From the NCBI GenBank assembly GCA_013152045.1, contig JAADGZ010000032.1, positions 1 through 6,299 of the forward strand: a stretch of DNA of 6,299 nt, given 5' to 3'. This stretch comes from Gammaproteobacteria bacterium (GTDB lineage Bacteria; Pseudomonadota; Gammaproteobacteria; UBA6429; Thiohalophilaceae). The position numbers and the translations under genes are program-made. Positions 1 to 6,299 of the stretch are shown here, piece by piece. A model generated the notes under the pieces. The model was not told the origin of the DNA. It was given only the letters and a program-made list of their open reading frames with translations, and made no database searches. How positions within the stretch are numbered: the first letter of the stretch is position 1; each line of letters opens with the position of its first letter.

Positions 1-778
1 ATAACACACCTACGTTGGTACCCGCTGCATCAATCTTTTCATACTGCCCCATAATGGCATGTTTGCCAGTCATATACCGCCCGCCCACCTTGGTTGCGTG
101 CATTTTATTGGAGGCATCGTTAGTCGCGGCAATAAAGCTTTCCATTTTACCATGTTTATATTTGAGCGCCGTAGCATAGTCACCGTCTGCACCCCTGGCA
201 TCCCCCTGTTGGTCCGGACTGTAGACGATACTGAAAGACAGCGATTTGTGCTTGATACTGTAACTAACCGCATTATGAATAAAGCTGTGGTGTCCGAAGG
301 ATCCCTTAGAATCCGGCATGCCGGTAGCTTTGGCGGCGATAGCGGATTCTATCTTGCCGCTCATACCACCTTTGGAACGTGCTTCCAGAAAGGTCGTGAC
401 AAAGGGATCATATTTTCCCCCGCCGGTATATTTGTATGGACTCATCAGTGAGCCAGAAGTAACCTGGCCGAAGCGCCCCTGCAGACCAACCATGCCGATA
501 CGCCGACCGTCTGTAGCATTGGCATCACTGGTATCTACCTGCCATTCAAATTGGGCAATTGCTTTCATACCGTCACCTAGATCTTCAGAAGCCTTGATTC
601 CGAGACGACCGCGTTTATTATCATCAACTACGGTAGCCGAAACACCCTGCTTATCCTGATTTGCTACCTCCACCTGTAATTGACCATAGAATTCAACCTT
701 AGCCTTAGCATTAGTCTGCGCGGCCAGTGGAGCCATCAACGCAGAAGTGACAGCAAATGCGATTAGTTTTTTATACAT
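1..778 (-). CDS. Outer-membrane porin, Gram-negative trimeric type, N-terminal 259 codons (partial)
   Basis: This gene starts at 778 and runs off the left edge without a stop, so only the N-terminal part is visible. A typical Sec signal peptide is seen: MYKK, a hydrophobic stretch at residues 5-20, and an AKA cleavage motif at 24-26. The mature protein starts with KVEFYGQLQVE, the usual first beta-strand of general porins. The family signature GRLGIKASEDLGDG (57-70) follows, then an aromatic strand AIAQFEW, and the segment GMVGLQGRFGQVTSG (95-109), which matches the conserved porin strand before the L3 constriction loop. Porins of this family usually have about 320-420 residues, so roughly a quarter or more is missing. 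The start is supported by an AGGGG ribosome site at 785-789, six bases upstream. The protein should form a 16-stranded outer-membrane channel for small solutes; its selectivity cannot be read from the sequence. It lies downstream of ttrA on the same strand, but 375 bases with repeats separate them, so it probably has its own promoter. Confidence 0.9.
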   Translation of the reverse strand, partial: MYKKLIAFAVTSALMAPLAAQTNAKAKVEFYGQLQVEVANQDKQGVSATVVDDNKRGRLGIKASEDLGDGMKAIAQFEWQVDTSDANATDGRRIGMVGLQGRFGQVTSGSLMSPYKYTGGGKYDPFVTTFLEARSKGGMSGKIESAIAAKATGMPDSKGSFGHHSFIHNAVSYSIKHKSLSFSIVYSPDQQGDARGADGDYATALKYKHGKMESFIAATNDASNKMHATKVGGRYMTGKHAIMGQYEKIDAAGTNVGVL

Positions 779-826
779 TATTTACCCCTAAACTTTTATC
801 AATACAAAATTCACTCAGAACAAATT

Positions 827-851
827 CATGTATACAAGCTGGCCCTACATG
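827..851. promoter_or_regulatory. Inverted repeat in the porin upstream region, possible operator
   Basis: CATGTA at 827-832 and TACATG at 846-851 form a perfect 6-base inverted repeat with a 13-base spacer, and the left arm overlaps the 8-base palindrome TGTATACA (829-836). It lies 49-73 bases upstream of the porin start codon, where a core promoter would be expected. I could not identify a convincing -35/-10 pair around it, so its role as an operator is only a suggestion. Confidence 0.25.
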
Positions 852-869
852 ATTTTGTTCTTACGAGCG

Positions 870-928
870 ACCCAAAAAATGACATCCCCCTCTGTACAAA
901 CAGGCAGGTACAAACATGTCACCCAAAA
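870..928. repeat. Cluster of short direct and inverted repeats upstream of the porin
   Basis: A 9-base direct repeat GTACAAACA occurs at 894-902 and 908-916 (14-base period). It is enclosed by an inverted pair TGACAT (880-885) and ATGTCA (916-921), and outside these an 8-base direct repeat ACCCAAAA occurs at 870-877 and 921-928. The cluster lies about 90-150 bases upstream of the porin start, a position where regulator sites occur. Whether it binds a protein is inference; short repeats like these can also arise by chance or by local duplication. Confidence 0.35.
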
Positions 929-963
929 TAATTCGTACTAAATATGTGTTCCAATCTCCCCAA

Positions 964-984
964 CCCTCTCCCAGAGGGAGAGGG
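964..984. repeat. Palindromic intergenic repeat, perfect 9-base stem with 3-base loop
   Basis: CCCTCTCCC (964-972), loop AGA, and GGGAGAGGG (976-984) form a perfect 9-base-pair, GC-rich hairpin. From memory, this sequence belongs to a widespread dispersed repeat that reads roughly CCCTCTCCCAGAGGGAGAGGG in the intergenic regions of many proteobacteria; that is recollection, not a search. It lies between ttrA and the porin. There is no run of U after the stem in the minus-strand transcript, so it is not a canonical intrinsic terminator, although a stem this stable could pause polymerase or protect the 3' end of the ttr message. Confidence 0.7.
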
Positions 985-1051
985 GGCTATGATGCGAACA
1001 CTTATGCAACGATTAATAGCTTCAAATATCGCTATTTCAGGTGTTACAGGC

Positions 1052-1100
1052 ATGGTTCGACAAGGCTCTTCTGAGCAAAGTCGAAGAGCTCACCACGAAG
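1052..1100. repeat. Second dispersed repeat fragment with hairpin (TTCGAC...GTCGAA)
   Basis: Within this stretch TTCGAC (1056-1061) pairs with GTCGAA (1080-1085), and inside it GCTC (1065-1068) pairs with GAGC (1073-1076). The sequence around it, ATGGTTCGACAAGGCTC and then GCTCACCACGAA (1088-1099), is of a kind I recognise as a common dispersed intergenic repeat of bacterial genomes (variants of GTTCGACAAGCTCACCACGAA). Here it appears as one copy with an internal duplication of the GCTC part. It lies 54 bases downstream of the ttrA stop codon. A 7-base inverted pair, AGGTGTT (1039-1045) and AACACCT (1129-1135), encloses it and may mark the ends of a 97-base element; that last point is inference. 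Confidence 0.6.
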
Positions 1101-1153
1101 GTAACGCTTGGTAGTGGAATGAAACCGGAACACCTTTAGCCGGGTTTACCGCA

Positions 1154-4100
1154 TCAGGCACGTTCAACCCGCGCCGGCAGACCCTGACGGGCGACATTGC
1201 CGACCACCCAGTCAGTCAGTACTGATAAACCTTTACGACTGGGATCAGCAAAACCGAGATCATTAATCGTGACCCCATAACCCGAAAGACGATTTGCTTT
1301 TTGCAATTTGTTGCCAATGCGATAAGCCCGGGCACCCAACTGGCGGTGACCAAAACCGTGTTCGATACTCAACACCCCCTGTTGAATACCATTTCGGACA
1401 AGAGCAGCCCCAACCACCGAACCACCCGGTGTCGTCACCCGTATCTGATCACCTGTGCTAACGCCCAGCTCAGCAGCATCATCAACATGGATAGCGATAG
1501 CGTTTTTAGGATGGATCTGTTGCAGACTGGCCAGGCCAATAGTGTGCGATGACTGCAGATTTGACTTGGTGCTAATGACCTTGAACGGCCACTGTTTTAC
1601 AGGAAAAGCCTCATCTAGCGATGAACCGTCTGAAAGTTTTGGCCCCATCCACGTTGGTGTTCCGGTATAACGCTTGCCGGTCAGACTGTTACGTGCGGTA
1701 GCCAGATGCTCATCATAGATCTGCATAGGCTTCTTATAACGATACTTCAGCCACTCACCCTGATAGGCCTGATCGGCATTTTCAAAACGTCCGCCGCGCG
1801 CATAGACATAAGCTACTTTGCGCCATTCCTCAGGCTTGAGTGTTTCCCTTAGTCGTTCAGCAATCCGCTCGACACCGGACAGGCTCAGTTCCTCGTCACT
1901 CACATCCGGTACCGCACCACCAAAATAAGCCACATTGGCAGCAGCTCGCAGATAAAAATCTTCGGCTCGGTTTAACGGATATTTGTTGCCGTCCTTATCC
2001 TGTATTGCTCCCTCACCAAATCCAGGCAAGCCCATACGTTTAGCAACGGCAATAAAAAAAACTTCCATTTCTATCGGCACGCCTTCAGCCGTTTTTGCGA
2101 TATCCGGCTCGATTACCGGCCAGCGAGCGGTACTGACACGCGTCAGGTTACCGCCCCAGGCGCTGCCCCAACCCCAGCTTTCATACAGAACCGAGTCGGG
2201 CACGATATAATCGGCATAAACATTCGACTCGTTAATAAAAGGATCAACAGAAATAATAAGCGGCAGCTGTTTTGGATCGGCTAATTTTTCATGCACCTGC
2301 GTGTTCATGCCGGCAATGCCATAAAGAGGATTAGAACTCCACAGAATCAACGCCTTGAGTCGATAAGGGTAACCATTTAAACCGGAGGTCAGGAACTCGG
2401 AAGACATGGCAGGCGAAAGCGGGTACCAGGGAGCCTGTGTCGGATAGGGGTTTTTCCCTGCTGCGACTTTGCGTCGATACTCGACACTTTTTTCATAGGG
2501 AAAATGATTTCGCCCAAGCCCCAGGCCTCGGGGTTTGACCTTGCCAGGAAATTTTTTTAAATTATAACGCGGCCCAGGAGCAATCTCCTTGAAGCGTCCA
2601 CCACCGATACTGGTACCACCTTTCCAGTTAAGATTGCCGACCAGGGCGTTTAACATAACGATAGCAAAGGCATTATAAAAACCATTGCTACCCATCGTGC
2701 CACCATGCGTATCCACTGCCGCGAGTTTGCCGTGGCTGGTAAATTCTCGCGCCAAGCCCACAATCGTATCTGCCGGGATACCACAGATGTCGGCATATTC
2801 CTCCAACGAATATTTGTCAGCTTCCTCTTTTAAAATACTCATGCTGGTTTTAACTGCGATGTCTTTGCCGTCTTTTGTTTGCACCTTACCCTGGAAAAAC
2901 AATGTTGCAGGACCAGCCCGATTGAACGCCTCGGCTTTGCTGCTTGCCATATCGATCACCATCGCTGGCGCCGGCTTGCCTTTTCTGAGGGGTTGCTTGG
3001 GGTCAAGATCGGAGGTCCGCAGGAAATGACCATGACGCGGGTGATCCGGATCGACAATCACCAGATGCGTAGCATTAGACCAACTGGCCTCACCGGCGAC
3101 CTTTGCCGCTGCGGGTCCAGGTTGAGTTAGAAACTTTTCATCAAAACGCTGTTTTTCCAGAATCCAGCGAATCATTCCCATTACCAGCGCACCATCCGTA
3201 TTTGGCTTAATGGGGATCCAACTACTGCGTTCAGCCGCCGCCAGATTGTCACTATTGGTCAGCACCGGATCGATAACCACATACTTCAGTTTGCCTTCAC
3301 TGCGCGCCTGAGCAACCAATTTACCTTGACGCTTAAACGGATTGCCCGCATTGCCCGGTGCTGTGCCTATGAACATTAAAAATTCAGAATTTACAAAATC
3401 TGGTTTAAGGTGAGGCTGCTTTTTCCAATCACCCAGTAAGGCGGCATAACCAGACCGCATGGACAGGGTGCAATAGGAGCGATGGCCGGTAAAATTAACC
3501 GTGCCAAAACTGAGCTTGGCAAAACGCGCGGCAAAGCGCAGACGGCCATCCATGAAGGGTGCCATAAACGCTAGTTGATTAGACTTTGGTCCGAACTCGG
3601 GTTGCGCCGGATCAATCGGCGTTTTTATATCACGTATCGCCCGCAAGCCATCCACATGCCCCTCAGAAAACAGATCGCCCCCCTCGACGACTTCTTCTAC
3701 CAGCTGTTCAAATGAAATTGGCGCCCACATTCCACTGCCACGCGGACCAACCCGTTTTAAGGGAACTTTAACGCGATCAGGATTGGTTAATTTATCCAGT
3801 ACCGCATTACCTCGGCCACAGGCGGTCGAGCGTGCAAGCAGGCCTTTTTCCTGATAACGGCTCAGGGCCTGAAAACTGTCCCGGACACTGGTTTGGTAAG
3901 GCAGAAAAGGTTCGGAGGACAACACATGGTATGGGTTGCCGGTTACTCGCAATACCTTCTGCGTTTTTTTATCGATGCGAACACGCACCCCGCAAATTGT
4001 TGAACAGCCCATGCACATGGTATAGGCCACTGTCTGTTCGGGATTAAGTTGCAGTTTCCCAGTTTTCAGATCAACCGAAAACTCAGGCTTTGGCGCGTTG

Positions 4101-4243
4101 CCGAAAATTGGATCCGCTGGTTTTTTATCTCCTAATGCACTCTTCAACATCTGGCTGGCAGTATGGCTATATCCAAATCCAAAGGCACTGGCGGCACTAA
4201 CTAGCGTGGCCCTTTTTATAAAATTTCGACGAGAACTTGACAT
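1154..4243 (-). CDS. ttrA: Tetrathionate reductase catalytic subunit TtrA (molybdopterin oxidoreductase)
   Basis: This is the catalytic subunit, 1029 residues, close to the length of Salmonella TtrA (about 1020). It should reduce tetrathionate to two thiosulfates in the periplasm using a bis-MGD molybdenum cofactor and one [4Fe-4S] cluster. A Tat signal is visible at the N-terminus: SSSRRNFIKRA with the twin arginines at 5-6, followed by a hydrophobic stretch. The cluster ligands are C77, C80, C84 and C142 (C-x2-C-x3-C-x57-C). The likely molybdenum ligand is C258 in HRSYCTLSMRSG, at the position of the SYC-type motif of TtrA/ArrA-like enzymes. The MGD-binding C-terminal domain covers about 885-1010 and includes EHGFGHRQLGA. 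Segments such as ISFEQLVEEVVEGGDLFSEG (176-195) and GHVDGLRAI (195-203) match Salmonella TtrA as I remember it. The gene is last in the operon, 43 bases after ttrC, with GGAGA at 4251-4255 upstream of the ATG. No frameshift or missing cofactor ligand was seen. Related enzymes (arsenate, polysulfide or thiosulfate reductases) are less likely but not excluded. Confidence 0.92.
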   Translation of the reverse strand: MSSSRRNFIKRATLVSAASAFGFGYSHTASQMLKSALGDKKPADPIFGNAPKPEFSVDLKTGKLQLNPEQTVAYTMCMGCSTICGVRVRIDKKTQKVLRVTGNPYHVLSSEPFLPYQTSVRDSFQALSRYQEKGLLARSTACGRGNAVLDKLTNPDRVKVPLKRVGPRGSGMWAPISFEQLVEEVVEGGDLFSEGHVDGLRAIRDIKTPIDPAQPEFGPKSNQLAFMAPFMDGRLRFAARFAKLSFGTVNFTGHRSYCTLSMRSGYAALLGDWKKQPHLKPDFVNSEFLMFIGTAPGNAGNPFKRQGKLVAQARSEGKLKYVVIDPVLTNSDNLAAAERSSWIPIKPNTDGALVMGMIRWILEKQRFDEKFLTQPGPAAAKVAGEASWSNATHLVIVDPDHPRHGHFLRTSDLDPKQPLRKGKPAPAMVIDMASSKAEAFNRAGPATLFFQGKVQTKDGKDIAVKTSMSILKEEADKYSLEEYADICGIPADTIVGLAREFTSHGKLAAVDTHGGTMGSNGFYNAFAIVMLNALVGNLNWKGGTSIGGGRFKEIAPGPRYNLKKFPGKVKPRGLGLGRNHFPYEKSVEYRRKVAAGKNPYPTQAPWYPLSPAMSSEFLTSGLNGYPYRLKALILWSSNPLYGIAGMNTQVHEKLADPKQLPLIISVDPFINESNVYADYIVPDSVLYESWGWGSAWGGNLTRVSTARWPVIEPDIAKTAEGVPIEMEVFFIAVAKRMGLPGFGEGAIQDKDGNKYPLNRAEDFYLRAAANVAYFGGAVPDVSDEELSLSGVERIAERLRETLKPEEWRKVAYVYARGGRFENADQAYQGEWLKYRYKKPMQIYDEHLATARNSLTGKRYTGTPTWMGPKLSDGSSLDEAFPVKQWPFKVISTKSNLQSSHTIGLASLQQIHPKNAIAIHVDDAAELGVSTGDQIRVTTPGGSVVGAALVRNGIQQGVLSIEHGFGHRQLGARAYRIGNKLQKANRLSGYGVTINDLGFADPSRKGLSVLTDWVVGNVARQGLPARVERA

Positions 4244-4286
4244 TACCCTTTCTCCAATATCATAAAACGTGTAATAGCTGGCATCA

Positions 4287-5381
4287 TCAAACCGAGGTAT
4301 TCTGTTTGCTGCCCTGCCAGGGTATAAAGCTGGTGATCATAATGACCAGTAGTAACCACAGGCCCAGGGTTCCAGCAATTCCCAGCAATCCTTCCGTACC
4401 CAACGGGATCGAATAATCATTAAAGCCCGCACCGGTCTTGGGAATGCGCTGCCCGTCAATGAACATGCTCCAACGAAACAGCCAGGCGCCCGTAAGCGAA
4501 AGAAAGCCGCTTAACCACCATGTCTGTTGCCGTTTATTGATAATCAACAAGAATGGAAGCAGTGTGCATATAGAGAGCCATAAAAGAGTAAATAGGAGGG
4601 GGTTATATTCGGTCGCAAGACGCATTAGGACCATACCGGAAGAAGAATGACCCGCTAGACCCGTTAACATCCAGAGCAATACCGTCAGCATGGTCAAACT
4701 CAGAAAAACAACCAGAAAACGACTCAGTTGATTACTAACAGACTCGCTGGCATCACCGATAATCCGATTTAACAATAGTCCCAGCCCAGCTGCACCACCC
4801 AGACCGGTGAACAGATATAACAGCGGCATCATCGGACCATTCCACAACGGACGGGCACGCACTACAGCCATTTCTGATCCGGTATAGGTGGCTACCAGAA
4901 GCGCAGCAAACAGGGTCATAAGCCCCAGCATTTTGATCACAGCCGGCGCTTCATTGCCACCGAAGGCCAGCAGACGTGAAACTCTGGCAAGCATCCCGCT
5001 CTGATTATTGGCCTGTAGTTCGAGATCCGGTCGATAAATAAACCAGGCGTAAACCAGTAGCAGGACGACATAAGCGGGCAGAAAAAACGAACCCCAGGAC
5101 ATCCAGGAAGTCGGAGTAAAATGCAGATAAAAATTGTAAAACCGGCCCGGTTGATGCAGGTCGGAAACCAACGCAACGGGGGCGGCAATGCCGCAGCTAA
5201 TCGCAATCAGCAATGCAAGGCGACCGGTTTTTTGCATATTTTTTCGACCAAAAACAAAGGCCGGTAGGGTCAGAAAAAAGGCACCATAACTTAAACCTAT
5301 TAAAAAGAAATACTGAACCCCCCATGACAACCAGCTCACCTCACGCGTAACACTGATAAGATCAACAATATTGCTGTTCAT
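4287..5381 (-). CDS. ttrC: Tetrathionate reductase membrane subunit TtrC (NrfD/PsrC family)
   Basis: This is the integral membrane subunit, 364 residues, which anchors the TtrA-TtrB pair on the periplasmic face and oxidises quinol. About nine hydrophobic segments can be seen, roughly at residues 20-45, 54-74, 94-116, 150-168, 183-205, 221-243, 262-281, 289-306 and 330-352. The NrfD/PsrC-type motif DLHQPGRFYNFY (74-85), followed by FTPTSWMSWGSFFLP (88-102), is in the region between helices 2 and 3 that in this family contributes to the quinol site. No haem or iron-sulfur ligands are expected, and none are seen. The start codon overlaps the ttrB stop by four bases (ATGA at 5378-5381), a sign of translational coupling, and a strong GAGGAG ribosome site lies within the end of ttrB. 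The length is a little more than the about 340 residues I recall for Salmonella TtrC. NrfD-like proteins serve many enzymes, so the ttrC name rests mainly on its neighbours. Confidence 0.9.
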   Translation of the reverse strand: MNSNIVDLISVTREVSWLSWGVQYFFLIGLSYGAFFLTLPAFVFGRKNMQKTGRLALLIAISCGIAAPVALVSDLHQPGRFYNFYLHFTPTSWMSWGSFFLPAYVVLLLVYAWFIYRPDLELQANNQSGMLARVSRLLAFGGNEAPAVIKMLGLMTLFAALLVATYTGSEMAVVRARPLWNGPMMPLLYLFTGLGGAAGLGLLLNRIIGDASESVSNQLSRFLVVFLSLTMLTVLLWMLTGLAGHSSSGMVLMRLATEYNPLLFTLLWLSICTLLPFLLIINKRQQTWWLSGFLSLTGAWLFRWSMFIDGQRIPKTGAGFNDYSIPLGTEGLLGIAGTLGLWLLLVIMITSFIPWQGSKQNTSV

Positions 5382-6115
5382 GATTCTTTCTCCTCACCGA
5401 GTGCTTCCTCGCGCTTCCACAGAGAAGGCGTACCTTCTACTTTGCTATTAAAATGTTTATCCAACCCGATGTAATACACCTGTGGCCGGGTTTTCATTTC
5501 AGGCCGCAAACCTTCGGTCGGAAATTTTTCTATCAGTTTGGAAACCTGGCTTTGCGGATCTTTTAAATCACCGAACATACGCGCACCACCTACACAGGTT
5601 TCAACACAGGCAGGTAATAACCCCGCCTCCACTCGGTGGACGCAGAAAGTACATTTGTCAGCCGTGTTGGTTTCAGGATTGATAAAACGTGCATCGTAGG
5701 GACAGGCCTGAACGCAGTAGGCACAGCCTACGCAACGGCTGTTATCCACGACCACGATTCCATCATCACGTTGATAGGTAGCTTTAACAGGACAGACAGG
5801 GATACAGGCAGGATCTTCACAGTGATTACACAGTCGGGGTAATACCACGCTGCGTGTTTTATTGCCGATTTTGATTTCGTAATTAGAAACGATAGTACGA
5901 AACTTGCCGATGGGAACATCATTTTCCATATGACAGGCCACGGTGCATGCCTGGCAACCGATACATTTGCGTAGATCGACTACCATGCCCCAACGATGGT
6001 CTGCATCCCCCCTTGGTCGTTCAGTCGCCGCCGATACCTTTGCCGTGCTTGCTAATGCAGTAGTTCCGGCCGCGACCACTATCCCTTTGAAAAACTTTCT
6101 TCTCGATTCTTCCAT
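5378..6115 (-). CDS. ttrB: Tetrathionate reductase iron-sulfur subunit TtrB
   Basis: This is the electron-transfer subunit, 245 residues from the chosen start, carrying electrons from TtrC to TtrA. Sixteen cysteines in four groups bind four [4Fe-4S] clusters: C51/54/57/61, C96/99/104/108, C128/131/134/138 and C155/158/170/174. The segments PRLCNHC, GIVVVD, RCVGCAYCVQACPYDARFIN and LLPACVE are close to Salmonella TtrB as I remember it (about 245 residues). A Tat signal begins right at the start: MEESRRKFFKG with arginines at 5-6, then a hydrophobic stretch and a likely cleavage near ATE (30-32), so the protein is exported folded with its clusters. The start at 6115 was chosen because AGAGG lies nine bases upstream and the Tat motif is then in its usual place; an ATG at 6154 would add 13 residues and has no good ribosome site. 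It is the first gene of the operon ttrBCA and overlaps ttrC by four bases. DmsB/PhsB-type relatives share the fold, but the operon context supports TtrB. Confidence 0.92.
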   Translation of the reverse strand: MEESRRKFFKGIVVAAGTTALASTAKVSAATERPRGDADHRWGMVVDLRKCIGCQACTVACHMENDVPIGKFRTIVSNYEIKIGNKTRSVVLPRLCNHCEDPACIPVCPVKATYQRDDGIVVVDNSRCVGCAYCVQACPYDARFINPETNTADKCTFCVHRVEAGLLPACVETCVGGARMFGDLKDPQSQVSKLIEKFPTEGLRPEMKTRPQVYYIGLDKHFNSKVEGTPSLWKREEALGEEKES

Positions 6116-6129
6116 TGAGATAATCCTCT
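6116..6129 (-). promoter_or_regulatory. Ribosome binding site deciding the ttrB start
   Basis: On the minus strand the sequence CAGAGGATTATCTCA precedes the ATG at 6115, giving AGAGG at 6125-6129 with a nine-base spacer. The in-frame ATG at 6154 is preceded by CTCATGCGCTTGGC, without a purine-rich Shine-Dalgarno. This supports the shorter TtrB with its Tat motif near residue 5. Confidence 0.6.
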
Positions 6130-6150
6130 GTAGATGTTGTTCAACGAAGT

Positions 6151-6167
6151 TCATGCCAAGCGCATGA
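6151..6167. repeat. Small inverted repeat in the ttrB leader
   Basis: TCATGC (6151-6156) and GCATGA (6162-6167) are a perfect 6-base inverted repeat with a five-base spacer. It lies 36-52 bases upstream of the preferred ttrB start and covers the alternative ATG at 6154. In RNA it could fold into a small hairpin; in DNA it could be a regulator half-site pair. No FNR-like TTGAT-N4-ATCAA site or convincing sigma-70 promoter was seen in 6116-6299. Confidence 0.3.
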
Positions 6168-6246
6168 GTCTGCGAGAACCTTGTTACAGCAAAGATTAGT
6201 TCAGTACATGGAAGTCCGGTATTGTGGAAAACCGAAACATTTCTGA

Positions 6247-6299
6247 GTGGATTACGCGGATAAGATAGAAGACTTCGAAAGGGCTTATGACAAAGCTGA
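6247..6299 (+). CDS. Possible start of a divergent gene cut by the right edge (uncertain)
   Basis: A plus-strand frame starts with GTG at 6247, directly after a TGA at 6244-6246, and stays open to the edge. It would read MDYADKIEDFERAYDKA, a charged, helix-like peptide that looks more like real protein than most chance frames. There is no clear Shine-Dalgarno and only 17 codons are visible, so this may be chance. Its position, divergent from ttrB, is where a regulator or another operon could begin, but no function can be proposed. Confidence 0.2.
   Translation, partial: MDYADKIEDFERAYDKA

Noticed and set aside
59..659. Two overlapping plus-strand open frames and one more minus-strand frame inside the porin region.
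   Set aside because: They lie antisense to, or in another frame of, the porin, whose signal peptide and strand motifs are clear; these frames have low-complexity, shadow-like translations.
795..823. TTGTTC - 17 bases - GATAAA on the minus strand as a porin promoter.
   Set aside because: Weak matches to both boxes, and transcription would start at or inside the ribosome binding site, leaving no usable leader.
964..984. Hairpin read as an intrinsic terminator of the ttr operon.
   Set aside because: No U-run follows on the minus strand, and the same palindrome is familiar as a dispersed repeat; it is kept as a repeat only.
989..1114. A 41-codon plus-strand frame starting with two ATGs, preceded by the purine-rich AGGGGG.
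   Set aside because: It runs through the dispersed repeat and its apparent ribosome site is one arm of the palindromic hairpin, so it is most likely a chance frame.
1154..6154. CRISPR array, tRNA, insertion sequence or toxin-antitoxin pair within the operon region.
   Set aside because: The region is filled by three tightly packed respiratory genes; no repeat array, cloverleaf or transposase sequence was seen.
6116..6299. FNR-type or other known anaerobic regulator box upstream of ttrB.
   Set aside because: No TTGAT-N4-ATCAA-like site was found on either strand in this stretch; the promoter may lie beyond what I can recognise.

Overview
The window looks like a piece of a Gram-negative chromosome of roughly balanced base composition, most likely gammaproteobacterial. 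It carries an outer-membrane porin gene, periplasmic and inner-membrane respiratory genes with Tat signals, and two intergenic palindromic repeats of kinds I associate with gammaproteobacterial genomes. No rRNA or marker gene is present, so the assignment is an inference.

All confidently called genes lie on the minus strand. Read in the direction of transcription (high to low coordinates), the window contains: (1) a short upstream region (about 6116-6299); (2) a three-gene operon, ttrB (iron-sulfur subunit), ttrC (NrfD-type quinol dehydrogenase) and ttrA (molybdopterin catalytic subunit), about 6115 to 1154; (3) an intergenic stretch of 375 bases with two adjacent palindromic repeats and a cluster of short direct and inverted repeats; (4) the first 259 codons of a trimeric-type porin, cut off by the left edge of the window.

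The three respiratory genes have the same order (B-C-A) as the Salmonella tetrathionate reductase operon. TtrA and TtrB resemble the Salmonella proteins, as I remember them, along nearly their whole length. The proposed route is quinol oxidation by TtrC in the inner membrane, electron transfer through the four [4Fe-4S] clusters of TtrB, then through one cluster and the molybdenum cofactor of TtrA, reducing tetrathionate to thiosulfate in the periplasm. The two-component regulator pair TtrS/TtrR, usually next to this operon, is not in the window.

I do not see a wholly new system. The points most worth a second look are the repeat-rich gap between ttrA and the porin, the ambiguous ttrB start with a small palindrome around the alternative start, the pairing of a porin with a tetrathionate reductase, and the exact substrate of the TtrA homologue.
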